Below the pieces are notes generated by a model, which was given only the letters and a program-made list of their open reading frames with translations, did not search any database and was not told where the DNA came from. A DNA stretch of 6,211 bases from Crocinitomicaceae bacterium (lineage in GTDB: Bacteria; Bacteroidota; Bacteroidia; Flavobacteriales_G; Salibacteraceae): contig JAAZVO010000167.1 of the NCBI GenBank assembly GCA_018623405.1, positions 1 through 6,211 on the forward strand. The letters run 5' to 3'. Position 1 is the first letter of the stretch, and each line of letters starts with the position of its first letter. Below, piece by piece: positions 6,036 through 6,211 of the stretch. Made by a program: the position numbers and the translations under genes.

Positions 6036-6211
6036 ATGGCACAAATATCATTCACCACAAAAAAGGAAAGCAAACAAAAACAAGAGGAAAAGTTCATGAA
6101 AATTACTCCTACTCAAAGATTTTCTGTTTTCCTAAAAATGTGCGATGAATATGCCAAATTCAGCACAAAGCCTTATGACCACGGTAATAATTTAGTTTTA
6201 GAGAGAAAGAA
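6036..6211 (+). CDS. Small lysine-rich protein of unknown function, 3' end missing
   Basis: An open frame begins at ATG 6036, 7 nt after the pirin stop, and stays open to the right edge (58 codons). It reads MAQISFTTKKESKQKQEEKF, then a motif-like stretch KITPTQRFSVFLKMCDEYAKF (residues 22-42). I do not recognise the family. The first 20 or so residues are polar and lysine/glutamate-rich, there is no signal peptide or membrane segment, and the second part looks like an amphipathic helix. An internal ATG at residue 21 (MKITPTQRF) is an alternative start. The close spacing suggests co-transcription with the pirin gene. Codon use fits the neighbours, which supports a real gene, but the missing end prevents any functional call. 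Confidence 0.6.
   Translation, partial: MAQISFTTKKESKQKQEEKFMKITPTQRFSVFLKMCDEYAKFSTKPYDHGNNLVLERK

Overview
The window looks like a low-GC member of the Bacteroidota, most likely Flavobacteriia. The evidence is a type IX secretion (T9SS) C-terminal sorting domain, a TonB-dependent receptor with an N-terminal carboxypeptidase-regulatory-like domain, promoter-like boxes of the Bacteroidota form TAnnTTTG, and no clear Shine-Dalgarno sequences. The genus cannot be judged from this stretch.

Left part, minus strand, read from right to left. A small LuxR/NarL-type regulator (4393-5043) lies upstream of a tightly packed operon. The operon holds a secreted HmuY-like protein with a T9SS sorting tail (2999-4240), a TonB-dependent outer-membrane receptor with a TTG start 3 nt after the previous stop (752-2995), and a second HmuY-like protein made as a lipoprotein. 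The lipoprotein gene overlaps the receptor stop by ATGA and runs off the left edge (1-755). The arrangement is that of an HmuR/HmuY haem-acquisition locus, but with two related binding proteins delivered to the surface by two routes. Haem as the substrate is an inference from family and receptor motifs.

The 152-nt gap between the regulator and the operon (4241-4392) is rich in structure. It holds a good TAnnTTTG promoter with a TTG-type upstream box, an 8-bp inverted repeat straddling that promoter, a 7-bp-arm palindrome with a direct repeat about 64 nt upstream of the likely start point, and a small hairpin over the regulator stop codon. It looks like a regulated promoter.

Right part, plus strand. 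After a 115-nt divergent intergenic region comes a pirin-family cupin (5159-6028, TTG start) in which the first of the four usual metal ligands is Tyr instead of His. Seven nucleotides later a small, lysine-rich unknown gene begins (6036) and is cut by the right edge. No RNA genes, mobile elements or CRISPR arrays were seen.
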